A DNA stretch of 64,000 nucleotides. It comes from Celeribacter sp. HF31. Its GTDB lineage: Bacteria; Pseudomonadota; Alphaproteobacteria; Rhodobacterales; Rhodobacteraceae. The stretch covers positions 1 through 64,000 of the forward strand of contig NZ_JAATOT010000002.1 of NCBI RefSeq assembly GCF_011806455.1. Direction: 5' to 3'. The notes beneath the pieces are model-generated. The model was not told the DNA's origin. It saw nothing but the letters and a program-made list of their open reading frames with translations, and ran no database searches. Both the position numbers and the translations under genes were made by a program. Positions 8,413 through 17,793 of the stretch are shown piece by piece; the stretch's first letter is position 1; every line of letters begins with the position of its first letter.

Positions 8413-9726
8413 AGAGAACCGCAGCACGACCAACAAGATCACGCCCATGGTCAGATAGCGCATATAGGCCACGCGTTCCATCAACCCGGCCTTGAGCGCG
8501 GAGTCCTCCGCCAGACCGGAGGTCAAAACGCTCACAATCCAACCGCCGATGGGTTCGACCTCGACCCACAAAAACCAGATCAGCATGCCACCCAGAACCG
8601 CGCCCCAGTTGTTGCCGGAGCCGCCCACGATCACCATCACCCAGATCAGGAAGGTGTAGCGCAGCGGCTGGTAGGTGGTCGGCGTCAACTGGCCGTCAAG
8701 CGTGGTCATCATCGCCCCGGCAAAGCCGATAATCGCAGCGCCCAGAACGAAAATCTGCAAGTGTCGCCCGGTGACATCCTTGCCCATCGCCTCGGAGGCA
8801 ACTTCATTGTCCCGGATCGCCCGCATCATCCGCCCCCAAGGGCTTTTGAGCGCCAGTTCCATCGCCAGAACGATGATCCCGATGACCGCCAAAAAGAACC
8901 CGGCATAGAGCAGTTTGACGAAAATCGACGAACCGATGACCGGATCGGCACCGATCTTGGCCATCAGGGACAGGAACCATTCGCTTTGCTGAAGGTCGAT
9001 CTCATAGGGCACCGGACGCGGCAGGCCGTTGACGTTCTTCACGCCGCGCGACAGCCAATCCTCGTTCTTGAGCACGGCCAAAATGATCTCCGCGATGCCC
9101 AAAGTGGCGATGGCAAGATAATCGGAGCGCAGGCCCAGAGCGGTCTTGGCCACGATCCACGCCGCCCCCGCGGCCAAAAGCGCACCGACCGGCCAAGCCA
9201 GCAACACCGGAAGCCCAAGCCCGCCGAGATAGCCCGCCGTAGAGGCATCCACCGCCTCGATCGCCGCGACGGCCGGATCGAAGAGCGTGCGGTAGAGGAC
9301 AAAGCCGACGATAAGGAAAGCGGTGAGAAACAGCCCGCGCAGCCGGGTTTTCGGCAGGCGCGGATAGATCAGCACCGCGCCGACGATGGTGCCGATGCCC
9401 ACCAGCAGCGCAAGGATCATCCGCCCACCACCAGCGGCCCAAGCGGCCGGCACAGGCGGCATAGAGGTCAAGACCACGGCCAATCCCCCCAGCGCGGTAA
9501 AGCCCATGATGCCGACGTTGAACAGGCCCGCATAGCCCCATTGCAAGTTCACCCCCAAAGCCATGATGGCCGAGATCAGCCCCATGTTGAGAATGGCCAG
9601 CGCCGAGTTCCACGATTGCAAAAGCCCGACCGCGATGATCAGCGCTGCCATCGCTGCGAAATACAAAGGCGCACGAGGCAGGGGCTTGGGGGCCTGTTTG
9701 GAGGGCTGTGTCGATGCATGTGTCAT
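8386..9726 (-). CDS. livM: Branched-chain amino acid ABC transporter permease LivM
   Basis: 446 residues and strongly hydrophobic. It is one of the two inner-membrane permeases of a HAAT-family importer for leucine, isoleucine, valine or related amino acids. The LivM hallmarks are LNMGLISAIMALGVNLQWGYAG near residues 44-65, a GLRSDYLAIATLGIAEI block, and the cytoplasmic loop MRAIRDNEVASEAMGKD. The ATG at 9726 overlaps the livH stop (ATGA), so the pair is translationally coupled. The stop codon lies inside a 27-bp tandem repeat. Last gene of livKGFHM. Confidence 0.92.
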   Translation of the reverse strand: MTHASTQPSKQAPKPLPRAPLYFAAMAALIIAVGLLQSWNSALAILNMGLISAIMALGVNLQWGYAGLFNVGIMGFTALGGLAVVLTSMPPVPAAWAAGGGRMILALLVGIGTIVGAVLIYPRLPKTRLRGLFLTAFLIVGFVLYRTLFDPAVAAIEAVDASTAGYLGGLGLPVLLAWPVGALLAAGAAWIVAKTALGLRSDYLAIATLGIAEIILAVLKNEDWLSRGVKNVNGLPRPVPYEIDLQQSEWFLSLMAKIGADPVIGSSIFVKLLYAGFFLAVIGIIVLAMELALKSPWGRMMRAIRDNEVASEAMGKDVTGRHLQIFVLGAAIIGFAGAMMTTLDGQLTPTTYQPLRYTFLIWVMVIVGGSGNNWGAVLGGMLIWFLWVEVEPIGGWIVSVLTSGLAEDSALKAGLMERVAYMRYLTMGVILLVVLRFSPRGLLPEK

Positions 9727-10733
9727 ATGTTTTGCCCCTTGAAGAGACCTGTCGGTTTGAACAGCAGGACGATGATCAGGATCGCGAAGGAGACGGCGAA
9801 TTTGTAGTCCGTCGACAAAAGCTGGACCAATCCATCCGGCGCCCAGCTGTCGGGGCCGAGATAGGTCACGACTTTTTTGAAGGCGTAGGTCAGGGTGACT
9901 TCCGAGAAGGCAATGACGAACCCGCCCGCGATGGCGCCCAACGGATTGCCGATGCCGCCGACGATGGCCGCGGCGAAGACCGGCAGGAGAAGCTGTTGGA
10001 AGATGAAGGGTTTGAACGACTTGTCGAGGCCATAGAGAGCGCCCGCGATGGTCGCCAAAGCCGCGACCAAAAGCCAGGTGATCGTCACCACGCGCTCCGG
10101 GTTGATGCCGGACAGCAGTGCCAGATCTTCGTTGTCGGAATAAGCGCGCATCGACTTGCCGGTGCGGGTCTTGTTCAGGAACCAGAAGAGCGCGGCCACG
10201 GTGATCATCGCAACGACCACGGTGATGACCTGCGTCGTTCGGATCGCGAGACCTTCTTCGAGCCCCGACCAAGCCTTGAACTCGCGGGCGTTGACCACGA
10301 AACGCGCGCCATCGGCGAAGCGGCGATCATCGGTGCCGACGATCATCCGCACCACGCCGTTCAGCACGAACATCACGCCGGTCGAGACGATGACCAACAT
10401 CACCGGCGCGGCTTTGACCTTGCGGTAGAACTTGTAGACCACCTTGTCGGTCGCCAAGAGCAATAGCGCCGTTGCCAGGATGCCAAAGGGCAGGGCCAAA
10501 AGCGCCGTGGGCAGGACGCCCAGTGAAACGCCCCAGCTTTGAAACAGGCCCGTGACCAGCACCACGACCATCGCCCCGAAGGACATGGTTTCGCCATGGG
10601 CAAAGTTCGAGAACCGTAAGACGCCGTAGATCAGCGTGACGCCCAAAGCGCCAAGCGCCAATTGCGCGCCATAAGCCGTGGCGGGGACCACGACGAAATT
10701 TGTGAAGGCCACGAGGGCGTTGAGAATATCCAT
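9723..10733 (-). CDS. livH: Branched-chain amino acid ABC transporter permease LivH
   Basis: 336 residues, the partner permease of LivM. It shows the LivH block LIYGVLRFSNFAHGETMSFGA (near residues 34-54) and several membrane helices, ending in FKPTGLFKGQNI. The start at 10733 (MDILNALVAF) has a GAGAGG site 7 bases upstream and leaves a 13-base gap to livF. A longer frame upstream is only antisense noise over livF. It overlaps livM by 4 bases. Confidence 0.92.
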   Translation of the reverse strand: MDILNALVAFTNFVVVPATAYGAQLALGALGVTLIYGVLRFSNFAHGETMSFGAMVVVLVTGLFQSWGVSLGVLPTALLALPFGILATALLLLATDKVVYKFYRKVKAAPVMLVIVSTGVMFVLNGVVRMIVGTDDRRFADGARFVVNAREFKAWSGLEEGLAIRTTQVITVVVAMITVAALFWFLNKTRTGKSMRAYSDNEDLALLSGINPERVVTITWLLVAALATIAGALYGLDKSFKPFIFQQLLLPVFAAAIVGGIGNPLGAIAGGFVIAFSEVTLTYAFKKVVTYLGPDSWAPDGLVQLLSTDYKFAVSFAILIIVLLFKPTGLFKGQNI

Positions 10734-10746
10734 CTGTCTGCCTCTC

Positions 10747-11454
10747 TTATCCGCCCAAGAACGTCCGGCGCACATCCGGGTTCGCCAAAAGGTTCGCGCC
10801 CGTGTCCGTATAGGCATTGGCGCCTTGGACCAGAACATAGCCTTTGTCGGCAATCTCAAGCGCTTGCCGAGCGTTCTGTTCCACCATGAGGATCGAAATC
10901 CCGGTCTTGGCGACCTCGATGATCCGGTCAAACAGCTCGTCCATCACGATGGGCGAGACGCCCGCGGTCGGCTCATCGAGCATCAAAAGCTTCGGCTGGG
11001 TCATCAGCGCGCGGCCCACGGCGACCTGTTGGCGTTGCCCGCCGGACAATTCACCCGCGTTCTGGTTGCGCTTCTCATAGACCGCCGGGAACAGCTCGTA
11101 GACCTGTTCAATCGTGGGTTCGATGTCGTCCTTGCGGATAAACGCCCCCATTTCGAGATTTTCACGCACCGTCATAGTCGGGAAAATATTATGGGTCTGC
11201 GGCACGAATCCCATGCCCTTGTAGACACGTTCCTGTGGTGACAGGCGGGTGATGTCCTCGCCATCGAGATGCACATGCCCCTCGCGCAGGTTCAACATAC
11301 CGAAGACCGCCTTCATCGCGGTCGATTTGCCCGCCCCATTTGGCCCGACGATCACCGCGATCTCGCCCTTTTGCACGGTCAGCGTACAGCCGTGCAGAAT
11401 ATCCGCGCCAGAGCCATAGCCGCCGCGCATTTCATTGGCGTGGAGGAAACTCAT
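10747..11454 (-). CDS. livF: Branched-chain amino acid ABC transporter ATPase LivF
   Basis: 235 residues. Walker A GPNGAGKS at 37-44, Q-loop VPQTHNIFPTMTVREN, signature LSGGQRQ and Walker B LLMLDEPTAG are all present. Length and the ending RRTFLGG are typical of LivF. The ATG overlaps the livG stop (ATGA). It powers import together with LivG. Confidence 0.93.
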   Translation of the reverse strand: MSFLHANEMRGGYGSGADILHGCTLTVQKGEIAVIVGPNGAGKSTAMKAVFGMLNLREGHVHLDGEDITRLSPQERVYKGMGFVPQTHNIFPTMTVRENLEMGAFIRKDDIEPTIEQVYELFPAVYEKRNQNAGELSGGQRQQVAVGRALMTQPKLLMLDEPTAGVSPIVMDELFDRIIEVAKTGISILMVEQNARQALEIADKGYVLVQGANAYTDTGANLLANPDVRRTFLGG

Positions 11455-12239
11455 GCGCTCGCCTCTTCAGTTTTCTTGTTCTTCACACCGGTGCCGAGAT
11501 AGGCCTCGATCACGGCTTCGTTTTGCATGATCTCATCGGCGGTGCCGGTGGCCATGACCTGGCCCTGCGCCATGACGATCACCGGATCGCAAAGCTGTTT
11601 GATGAAATCCATGTCGTGTTCGATCATGCAGAATGTGTAGCCGCGCTCGACGTTCAGGCGTTTGATCGCGTCGCCGATAGTGTACAAAAGCGTGCGGTTC
11701 ACGCCGGCGCCAACCTCATCGAGGAAGACCATTTTGGCGTCGACCATCATGGTGCGCCCAAGCTCCAAGAGCTTTTTCTGGCCGCCGGAAATCTCGCCCG
11801 CTTTCAAATCCGCGATATGGGAAATCGTCAGGAACTCAAGCACTTCGTCCGCTTTGGCTTTGAGCGCGCGCTCCTCATCGGCGATGCGTTTGCGCCCGAA
11901 CCAGGTGTTCCACAGCGTCTCACCCGATTGCCCCGACGGCACCATCATCAGGTTCTCGCGACAGGTCATCGAGCCGAACTCATGCGCGATCTGAAAGGTG
12001 CGCAGGATGCCCTTGTGAAACAGCTCATGCGGTTTCAGCCCGGTGATGTCCTCACCATCGAACAGCACTTGCCCCGAGGTCGGCGTCAAGACCCCCGCGA
12101 TACAGTTGAAAAGCGACGTTTTCCCCGCGCCATTGGGCCCGATGAGCCCCGTGATCGAGCCTTGCTCAAGCGTGAGCGAGGCGCCGTCAACCGCGCGAAA
12201 ACCGCCGAAATGCATGTGCAAATCACGCACTTCGATCAT
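11451..12239 (-). CDS. livG: Branched-chain amino acid ABC transporter ATPase LivG
   Basis: 262 residues with Walker A GPNGAGKT (34-41), signature SGGQKKLLELG and Walker B MVFLDEVGAG; the usual Pro of DEP is Val here. I chose the ATG at 12239 (MIEVRDLHMHFGG) because GGGGA lies 9 bases upstream. An in-frame ATG at 12254 would add five residues but has no ribosome site. The C-terminal region with EAYLGTG is the usual LivG tail. Confidence 0.9.
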   Translation of the reverse strand: MIEVRDLHMHFGGFRAVDGASLTLEQGSITGLIGPNGAGKTSLFNCIAGVLTPTSGQVLFDGEDITGLKPHELFHKGILRTFQIAHEFGSMTCRENLMMVPSGQSGETLWNTWFGRKRIADEERALKAKADEVLEFLTISHIADLKAGEISGGQKKLLELGRTMMVDAKMVFLDEVGAGVNRTLLYTIGDAIKRLNVERGYTFCMIEHDMDFIKQLCDPVIVMAQGQVMATGTADEIMQNEAVIEAYLGTGVKNKKTEEASA

Positions 12240-12259
12240 TTTATGTGTCCCCATAGATC

Positions 12260-12324
12260 GGCCCGATGTCTTTTGGTCTTTCGGGCCGAAAACGTGGGCC
12301 CGGGACGCTAAACGCCCCGGGCCG
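12260..12324 (-). terminator. Stem-loops between livK and livG (probable attenuator)
   Basis: Two hairpins follow the livK stop: an 8-bp perfect stem GGCCCGGG/CCCGGGCC (12297-12304 with 12316-12323) and a CGGCCCGA/TCGGGCCG pair near 12259-12288. There is little T-run, so partial termination or 3'-end protection of livK mRNA is more likely than a full stop. Confidence 0.6.
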
Positions 12325-12345
12325 TTTCATGTCGTTGGTCGCGTC

Positions 12346-13521
12346 TTAGCGAATGTCGACCGTCTCAAACGCACCATCGGTGATGGTGTAAAAGCGATAA
12401 GACCCCGCAGCTTCGCCCGGTCCGATCAGCTCGACATTGGTCGCGCCGACATAGTCGATATCGCCGCCTTCGGAGAGGATCTTGAGCGCCTTGTCCAGCT
12501 CACCCGGCAGGATCGGCTCGCCCGGTGCGTTGGCGACGTCCAGAACGTTGGCTGCCACGGCTTCCTTGGTGGCTTCTCCGCCCTTGGCCATGGCCAGAGC
12601 GATCAGAGCCGCCGCGTCATAGCTTTCGCGGGTGTAGGCGGAGGAGACGTTGATGCCAGCGGCTTCGCCCAGTGCGTTGAACGCATCGGTGCCTTCGCCC
12701 TCAGCCCAGGGCACGATGCCCATGGAGCCTTCGACGATGTCGCCCAGATCCGTGATCAGGCTGTCACCATACATGCCGTCACCGAGAAGGAAAGTGTCGA
12801 ATGCGCCGGTGTCGCCTGCGGCCTGGATGATGCCTTTGCCGCCTTGGTCGACATAGCCCAGCACGACGAGAACTTCGCCGCCGGCAGACGCCATGGCGCC
12901 GATCTCGGCGGAGTAGTCGGCTTTGCCGTCTTCATGCGAGGTGTTGATGGTGATCTCACCGTCGTAAGCGGCCGCAAATGCGTCCGACAGGCCTTTGCCG
13001 TAGTCGGAGTTGGTGTAGGTCACGGCCACGGAGGTGATGCCTTTTTCTTCCAGCACATCGGCCAGAACTTCGCCCTGACGCGCATCAGACGGCGAGGTGC
13101 GGAAGAAGAGGCCGTTGTCTTCGACGGTCGAGAGACCCGGCGAGGTGGCCGAAGGCGAAATCATCACGACACCGTTGGGCACAGCCACGTTCGACAGGAT
13201 GGCGCCGGTCACGCCGGAGCAGTCCGCGCCCATGATGGCGACGACACCGTCGGAGGTGATCAGACGCTCAGCCGCCGCAGAGGCCGCTGCCGCATCGACG
13301 CAGGTGCTGTCCGCACGCAGGGGCGTGATGGTCGAGCCATCCAGAAACGCGCCGCTGTCGCTCACTTCTTTCATGGCCAGCTCCGCGCTGGCGGCCATGT
13401 CGGGGGTCAGCGATTCAATCGGTCCGGTGAACCCGAGAATGACGCCGAGTTTGACGTCTTCGGCATAGCCCGCGCCCGCCATGAGGGTCGCAGCGGTGGA
13501 AGCCAGAAGCAGCTTTTTCAT
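12346..13521 (-). CDS. livK: Branched-chain amino acid ABC transporter substrate-binding protein
   Basis: 391 residues. The signal peptide MKKLLLASTAATLMAGAGYA is cut before ED, placing the protein in the periplasm. The mature part has the type I periplasmic-binding fold of LivK/LivJ (VKLGVILGFTGPIESLTPDM, later VVAIMGADCSGVTGAILSN and YGDSLITDLGD). First gene of the operon and separated from livG by hairpins, so it is probably expressed in excess over the membrane parts. Start at 13521 with GGGAG upstream. The ligand could be another amino acid or amide. Confidence 0.9.
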   Translation of the reverse strand: MKKLLLASTAATLMAGAGYAEDVKLGVILGFTGPIESLTPDMAASAELAMKEVSDSGAFLDGSTITPLRADSTCVDAAAASAAAERLITSDGVVAIMGADCSGVTGAILSNVAVPNGVVMISPSATSPGLSTVEDNGLFFRTSPSDARQGEVLADVLEEKGITSVAVTYTNSDYGKGLSDAFAAAYDGEITINTSHEDGKADYSAEIGAMASAGGEVLVVLGYVDQGGKGIIQAAGDTGAFDTFLLGDGMYGDSLITDLGDIVEGSMGIVPWAEGEGTDAFNALGEAAGINVSSAYTRESYDAAALIALAMAKGGEATKEAVAANVLDVANAPGEPILPGELDKALKILSEGGDIDYVGATNVELIGPGEAAGSYRFYTITDGAFETVDIR

Positions 13522-13806
13522 ATGGAAATACTCCCTGTTTGGATCTTGTCCTGCGCCGGAGACTAGACGGGCTTTGACCGGATGGAAAGATATGCCGCAG
13601 CGTTTCATGCCCGGATTTGGGGCGTTTGCTCAAAATCTGACAGGGCTTTGGGGGCTTTGGGGGTCAAATGCGCCGAGGCCGCCGATTTGCGCAGGGCGAG
13701 AACGCATCACGCCCGACTCGGGGGAAATGAATTGAAACCCGCCGCGACAGCATTACCTCAAACAGAACACCGAGACCTTCCCCCCTTATTGAGAAAGGCT
13801 TTTTCG

Positions 13807-14922
13807 ATGTCTCTCATTTTCTCCCGTCTTGTCACGCCGCTCATCGCCTCTGCCGTTTTCATGAGCCCCACGTCTGTGCTGGCCGCAGATCGCATGGCCG
13901 GGGCCACGCCCGTTGCCGTCACAGAAGTCGTGAGCGGTCTGGACGAGCCTTGGGCGATTGACTTCCTGCCGGGCGGCCTTTCGGAGGGCGGCGTATTGAT
14001 CAGCGAAATCGACGGGCGGCTTTTGCGGGTGCAAAGCGGCGAGGTGACCGTGATTGAGGGCACGCCAGAGGTCTGGGAAAGCGGGCAGGGCGGTCTGTTG
14101 GACATCATGATCCCGCGTGATTTTGCCGAGAGCGGCGAGGTCTTTCTCAGCTATTCCAAGCCGATGCGTGGGGGCGCGGGGACCGCGCTTGGCGTAGGAA
14201 AGCTCGAAGGCGACCGGCTTGTGGGCTTTCACGACCTTTTCGTGATGGCGGAGGGCAGCCGCAAAGGCCAGCATTTCGGATCGCGTATCGTCGAATCGAC
14301 GGATGGCACGCTGTTTCTGACCGTCGGCGAGCGCGGCGACCGGCAGGCCGCACAGGACAAGACCCGCGCCAATGGATCGGTGCTTCGGATCAACCGCAAC
14401 GGGTCGATTCCGGCGGATAATCCGTTTGTGGACGACGACGCTCTCCCTGCGCTCTGGTCCTACGGCCACCGCAACCCGCAAGGCGCGGCGCTTGACGGGC
14501 AGGGCCAGCTTTGGGTCAACGAACACGGTCCGCAAGGCGGCGACGAGATCAACCTTGTGACCAAAGGTGCCAACTATGGCTGGCCGCTGACGAGCTATGG
14601 CGAGAATTACGGCGGCGGGCGTTTTGCGTCTCAGACGCTTGAGGGCACAGAGCCGCCCGCGCATCAATGGACGCCCTCCATCGCGCCCTCGGGCTATGCG
14701 ATCTACGCGGGCGATCTCTTCCCTGAGCTCAAAGGCAAACACCTGATCGGGTCGCTGAAATTCGACTATATTTCGGTGATGGACCCGGCTGACTGGCAAG
14801 AGGAGCAATGGTCCTGGCCCGAGACGGGCCGCGTGCGCGACTTCACCGTCGCGCCGGATGGGGCAATCTGGTTTCTTTCCGTCGGCAAAGGCGCCGCTTA
14901 CCGGATTGCGCCGCGCGACTGA
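13807..14922 (+). CDS. PQQ-dependent sugar dehydrogenase (GSDH family)
   Basis: 371 residues, with signal peptide MSLIFSRL...TSVLA (about 26 residues), so periplasmic. The mature protein is a six-bladed propeller of the soluble aldose/glucose-sorbosone dehydrogenase family: DEPWAIDFLPGG, GGLLDIMIPRDFAESG, RIVESTDGTLFLTVGERG, YGHRNPQGAALD and NEHGPQGGDEINLV are its blade motifs. It would oxidise an aldose using PQQ. Divergent from livK. The true substrate is unknown for most family members. Confidence 0.85.
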   Translation: MSLIFSRLVTPLIASAVFMSPTSVLAADRMAGATPVAVTEVVSGLDEPWAIDFLPGGLSEGGVLISEIDGRLLRVQSGEVTVIEGTPEVWESGQGGLLDIMIPRDFAESGEVFLSYSKPMRGGAGTALGVGKLEGDRLVGFHDLFVMAEGSRKGQHFGSRIVESTDGTLFLTVGERGDRQAAQDKTRANGSVLRINRNGSIPADNPFVDDDALPALWSYGHRNPQGAALDGQGQLWVNEHGPQGGDEINLVTKGANYGWPLTSYGENYGGGRFASQTLEGTEPPAHQWTPSIAPSGYAIYAGDLFPELKGKHLIGSLKFDYISVMDPADWQEEQWSWPETGRVRDFTVAPDGAIWFLSVGKGAAYRIAPRD

Positions 14923-15102
14923 CGTTTACGCGCAGGAAATGTGCATTTGCCCGGGATTTCTACGCCAAACCCCCTCTCTTTTGGGTTTTCTCGCAGGCGT
15001 CCCGCCTCTATAAGTCTTCAGACTTCGTGCGCGCTACCGCTAACACAGGCGAATATGGGCGCATGAGGGAGGAGAATGGATAACCGTTTTGGAGTAAAGA
15101 CG

Positions 15103-16473
15103 ATGACGGATTGGGTGAAAACCGCATGGCGCAACAAACCGCGTGTGCAAATGCCCGACTATACGGACGCGGCCGCGCTGAACGCTGTTGAGGCGCAGCT
15201 TGCCAAATATCCGCCGCTCGTCTTTGCGGGCGAGGCGCGTAAACTCAAGCGTGATCTGGCAAAAGCATCGCGTGGCGAGGCATTTTTGTTGCAAGGCGGC
15301 GATTGCGCCGAAAGCTTTGCCGAATTCGGTGGCGATCAGATCCGCGACACTTTCAAAGTCATGCTGCAAATGGCGATGGTTTTGACCTTTGGCGCGAAAG
15401 TGCCGGTGATCAAGGTCGGTCGCATGGCGGGCCAGTTCGCCAAACCGCGCTCTGCACCGACCGAGTCCGTCGGTGGCGTGGAGCTTCCGTCTTACCGGGG
15501 CGACATCATCAACGGCTTCGAGTTCGACGAGACCTCGCGCGTGCCCGATCCGAACCGCATGTTGCAGGCCTACACCCAGGCGGCGGCCTCGCTCAACCTG
15601 CTGCGCGCCTTTTCCAAGGGTGGTTTTGCCGACATTCACCGGGTGCACGCCTGGACTCTGGGCTTTACCGAATCCGATGAGGCCGAGAAATACCGCGACA
15701 TGGCGAACCGCATTCAGGATGCGCTCGATTTCATGAAAGCGGCGGGGATCACCTCCGAACAGAATCACGATCTGCATACCGTGGATTTCTACACCTCGCA
15801 CGAAGCACTTTTGCTGGAATACGAAGAGGCGCTGACCCGTGTCGACAGCACCACCGGCGCCACGATTGCGGGCTCCGGTCACATGATCTGGATCGGCGAC
15901 CGGACGCGCCAGCCGGACGGCGCGCATGTCGAATTCTGCCGTGGCGTACAGAACCCGATCGGGTTGAAATGCGGGCCGACCACCACGGCCGAAGACCTCA
16001 AGGTGCTGATGGGCAAACTCAACCCGGAGAACGAGGCCGGGCGTCTGACGCTTATCGCACGCTTCGGCGCGGGCAAAGTGGCCGATCACCTGCCGCGTCT
16101 CATCGAGACCGTGAAATCCGAAGGCGCCAATGTCGTCTGGTCCTGTGACCCGATGCATGGCAACACGATCAAATCCGACAGCGGCTATAAAACCCGCCCC
16201 TTCGAGCAGGTGCTCTCCGAAGTGCAGGAATTCTTCGCCGTGCACCGCGATCAGGGCACCATCCCGGGTGGCGTGCATTTCGAGATGACCGGCAAGGATG
16301 TGACCGAATGCACCGGCGGCCTGCGTGCGGTGACCGACGAGAACCTCGCCGACCGCTACCACACCGCCTGCGATCCGCGTTTGAACGCGTCTCAGTCGCT
16401 GGAACTGGCGTTTCTCGTGGCCGAAGAGCTGCAAAAAGGGCAGACGCCGGAGACGGTGGCGGCAAACGCGTAA
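15103..16473 (+). CDS. Class II 3-deoxy-7-phosphoheptulonate (DAHP) synthase
   Basis: 456 residues. It joins phosphoenolpyruvate and erythrose 4-phosphate, the first step of aromatic amino acid synthesis. Plant/actinobacterial-type (class II) motifs are [35 protein letters not shown] and GIPGG-like [12 protein letters not shown]. Start at 15103 ([16 protein letters not shown]) is preferred, with GGAG 8 bases upstream. An ATG at 15076 with a strong but very close GGAGGAG would add nine residues. Monocistronic, followed by a terminator. Confidence 0.93.
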   Translation: MTDWVKTAWRNKPRVQMPDYTDAAALNAVEAQLAKYPPLVFAGEARKLKRDLAKASRGEAFLLQGGDCAESFAEFGGDQIRDTFKVMLQMAMVLTFGAKVPVIKVGRMAGQFAKPRSAPTESVGGVELPSYRGDIINGFEFDETSRVPDPNRMLQAYTQAAASLNLLRAFSKGGFADIHRVHAWTLGFTESDEAEKYRDMANRIQDALDFMKAAGITSEQNHDLHTVDFYTSHEALLLEYEEALTRVDSTTGATIAGSGHMIWIGDRTRQPDGAHVEFCRGVQNPIGLKCGPTTTAEDLKVLMGKLNPENEAGRLTLIARFGAGKVADHLPRLIETVKSEGANVVWSCDPMHGNTIKSDSGYKTRPFEQVLSEVQEFFAVHRDQGTIPGGVHFEMTGKDVTECTGGLRAVTDENLADRYHTACDPRLNASQSLELAFLVAEELQKGQTPETVAANA

Positions 16474-16498
16474 GGTCTCGCAAAATCAAGATGTTGAA

Positions 16499-16523
16499 AG
16501 CCGGGCTTCATGTCCGGCTTTTT
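16499..16523 (+). terminator. Terminator after DAHP synthase
   Basis: Arms AGCCGG (16499-16504) and CCGGCT (16514-16519) followed by a TTTTT run. It also separates the convergent GNAT gene. Confidence 0.75.
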
Positions 16524-16537
16524 CATGCGCCGCGTTG

Positions 16538-16942
16538 TTATTCCCCACGGTGAAAGATGAAGCAATTCCCGGCCACCTCATATCCCGCCGCCTCGTAGAA
16601 CGACATTGCGCCGGGCGCGGAGAGCAGGAGATGGGTCTTAACCTCCGGCGCCGCTTTGACGGTTTCCCGCAACAAAGCCTTGCCGATGCCGCGCCCCTGA
16701 ACCCGCGCGTCGACCGCAAGATCGGAGCAATAGAGGCAATAGGCGAAATCGGTGACGGACCGTGCCACGCCCACCAAATGCCCCGCCGCATCCCGCGCGG
16801 TGACAATCAGGTCGGAATTCGCCAACATTTTTACGATGCGCTGCGGCTGATCGACCGGGCGACGCTCGGCCAATGTCGAGGCGGCCAGCAGCGAGAGAAA
16901 TTCCGGGGCGGAGAGGTCGGGGTCAATGGCGTAGGTGATCAT
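16538..16942 (-). CDS. GNAT-family N-acetyltransferase
   Basis: 134 residues. The acetyl-CoA pyrophosphate loop VQGRGIGKALL is near residues 82-92, preceded by YCSDLAVDA and followed by the terminal GAMSFYEAAGYE helix-strand pair. It transfers an acetyl group to an amine; the acceptor is unknown. Start at 16942 has AAGGAG 5 bases upstream. A longer frame to 17029 crosses the terminator of the next gene and is rejected. Confidence 0.88.
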   Translation of the reverse strand: MITYAIDPDLSAPEFLSLLAASTLAERRPVDQPQRIVKMLANSDLIVTARDAAGHLVGVARSVTDFAYCLYCSDLAVDARVQGRGIGKALLRETVKAAPEVKTHLLLSAPGAMSFYEAAGYEVAGNCFIFHRGE

Positions 16943-16989
16943 GGGCGCTCCTTCATGTCCTTCAGAGGAGCATGCGCCCGGCGAATTGA

Positions 16990-17027
16990 AAAGCAAAAAG
17001 GCGCGGCTCCCCCCAGATGCCGCGCCC
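16990..17027 (-). terminator. Terminator of the PAS-domain gene
   Basis: On the minus strand, GGCGCGGC (17026-17019) pairs with GCCGCGCC (17007-17000), followed by TTTTTGCTTTT. A classic intrinsic terminator 40 bases after the stop of the gene at 17068. Confidence 0.85.
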
Positions 17028-17067
17028 AATGACCGTGCCCCTGGCAGGTCATCTGAAAATTTGTGGC

Positions 17068-17793
17068 TTACTCGTCCGTTTTGACCAGACGCAGCACCGG
17101 CTTTGTAGGGCGCGGGGCCTTTTCCACCTTGTCCTGCGTCTCAGATGCCGTGGGTTTGCTGTCCTCATAGGCCTTCTTGGCCTCGGCGAAACCGGCAGGC
17201 ACCGGCGTGCCTTTCGGCGTGGTGTCAAAACTCTGATCCGCCGGGTTGCCCAAGAGCGGACGGGATTGGATGTCCACCACTTCAAAGCGGCGCGGCTGAC
17301 GACCAATCTCGCCTTTGGACTGAAGACAGCCCAACACGCGGTTCACATCGCCCAGATCAGATTTCAGCGGGCAGAGCAAAAGCTGCGCATCCATCGCGCC
17401 ACGCCCGATACCGCGCTCGGCCTTAAGCGTGATGACGGTGATTTGCGGGGTCTCGAACACGGCTTCGAGCGCCTCGGAGAGTTTCGCGCGGCTTTCCGGC
17501 ACGAACATCGCGGTCAAGGGCATGCCGCGCACTTCCATCCCCATGAGATCGGTCAGATGCATGCCCGCCAAACGAAAACGTGCCACGCCGGGGGCGATGC
17601 GTTCGAGGATGAAGGCGAATTCCAGCGCCGATTGCATGCCGCGCGGGTCCACTTCGGCGCGAGACGGCACCGGACGCCCATTGCGCAGGCCCTCCCAATA
17701 GGCCTCGACGGTTTTCAACGCCGGGAAATGCATCTCATTGCGGCGCGGCATAAGAGAAACGACATTGGAGCCACTGACATATTCAATTTTCAT
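17068..17793 (-). CDS. PAS_5-type PAS domain protein
   Basis: 241 residues. The region ~20-160 matches the alphaproteobacterial PAS_5 pattern: an ALKTVEAYWEGLRNGRPVPSR-type opening, FILERIAPGVARFRLAGMHL, LMGMEVRGMPLTAMFVPESR, then an LKAERG and QLLLCPL strand. The last ~70 residues are charged and probably unstructured (ASETQDKVEKAPRPTKP). There is no output domain, so it would act through a partner. A GTTAACCAT motif, the CtrA half-site of Rhodobacteraceae, lies 200 bases upstream in the correct orientation, hinting at cell-cycle or motility control. Confidence 0.8.
   Translation of the reverse strand: MKIEYVSGSNVVSLMPRRNEMHFPALKTVEAYWEGLRNGRPVPSRAEVDPRGMQSALEFAFILERIAPGVARFRLAGMHLTDLMGMEVRGMPLTAMFVPESRAKLSEALEAVFETPQITVITLKAERGIGRGAMDAQLLLCPLKSDLGDVNRVLGCLQSKGEIGRQPRRFEVVDIQSRPLLGNPADQSFDTTPKGTPVPAGFAEAKKAYEDSKPTASETQDKVEKAPRPTKPVLRLVKTDE

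Noticed and set aside
8245-9807. 520-codon plus-strand frame
   Set aside because: Antisense to livM, with a His/Arg/Gln-rich composition typical of shadow frames.
9727-10272. N-terminal extension of livM
   Set aside because: Arg/His-rich shadow of livH; the coupled ATG at 9726 is the true start.
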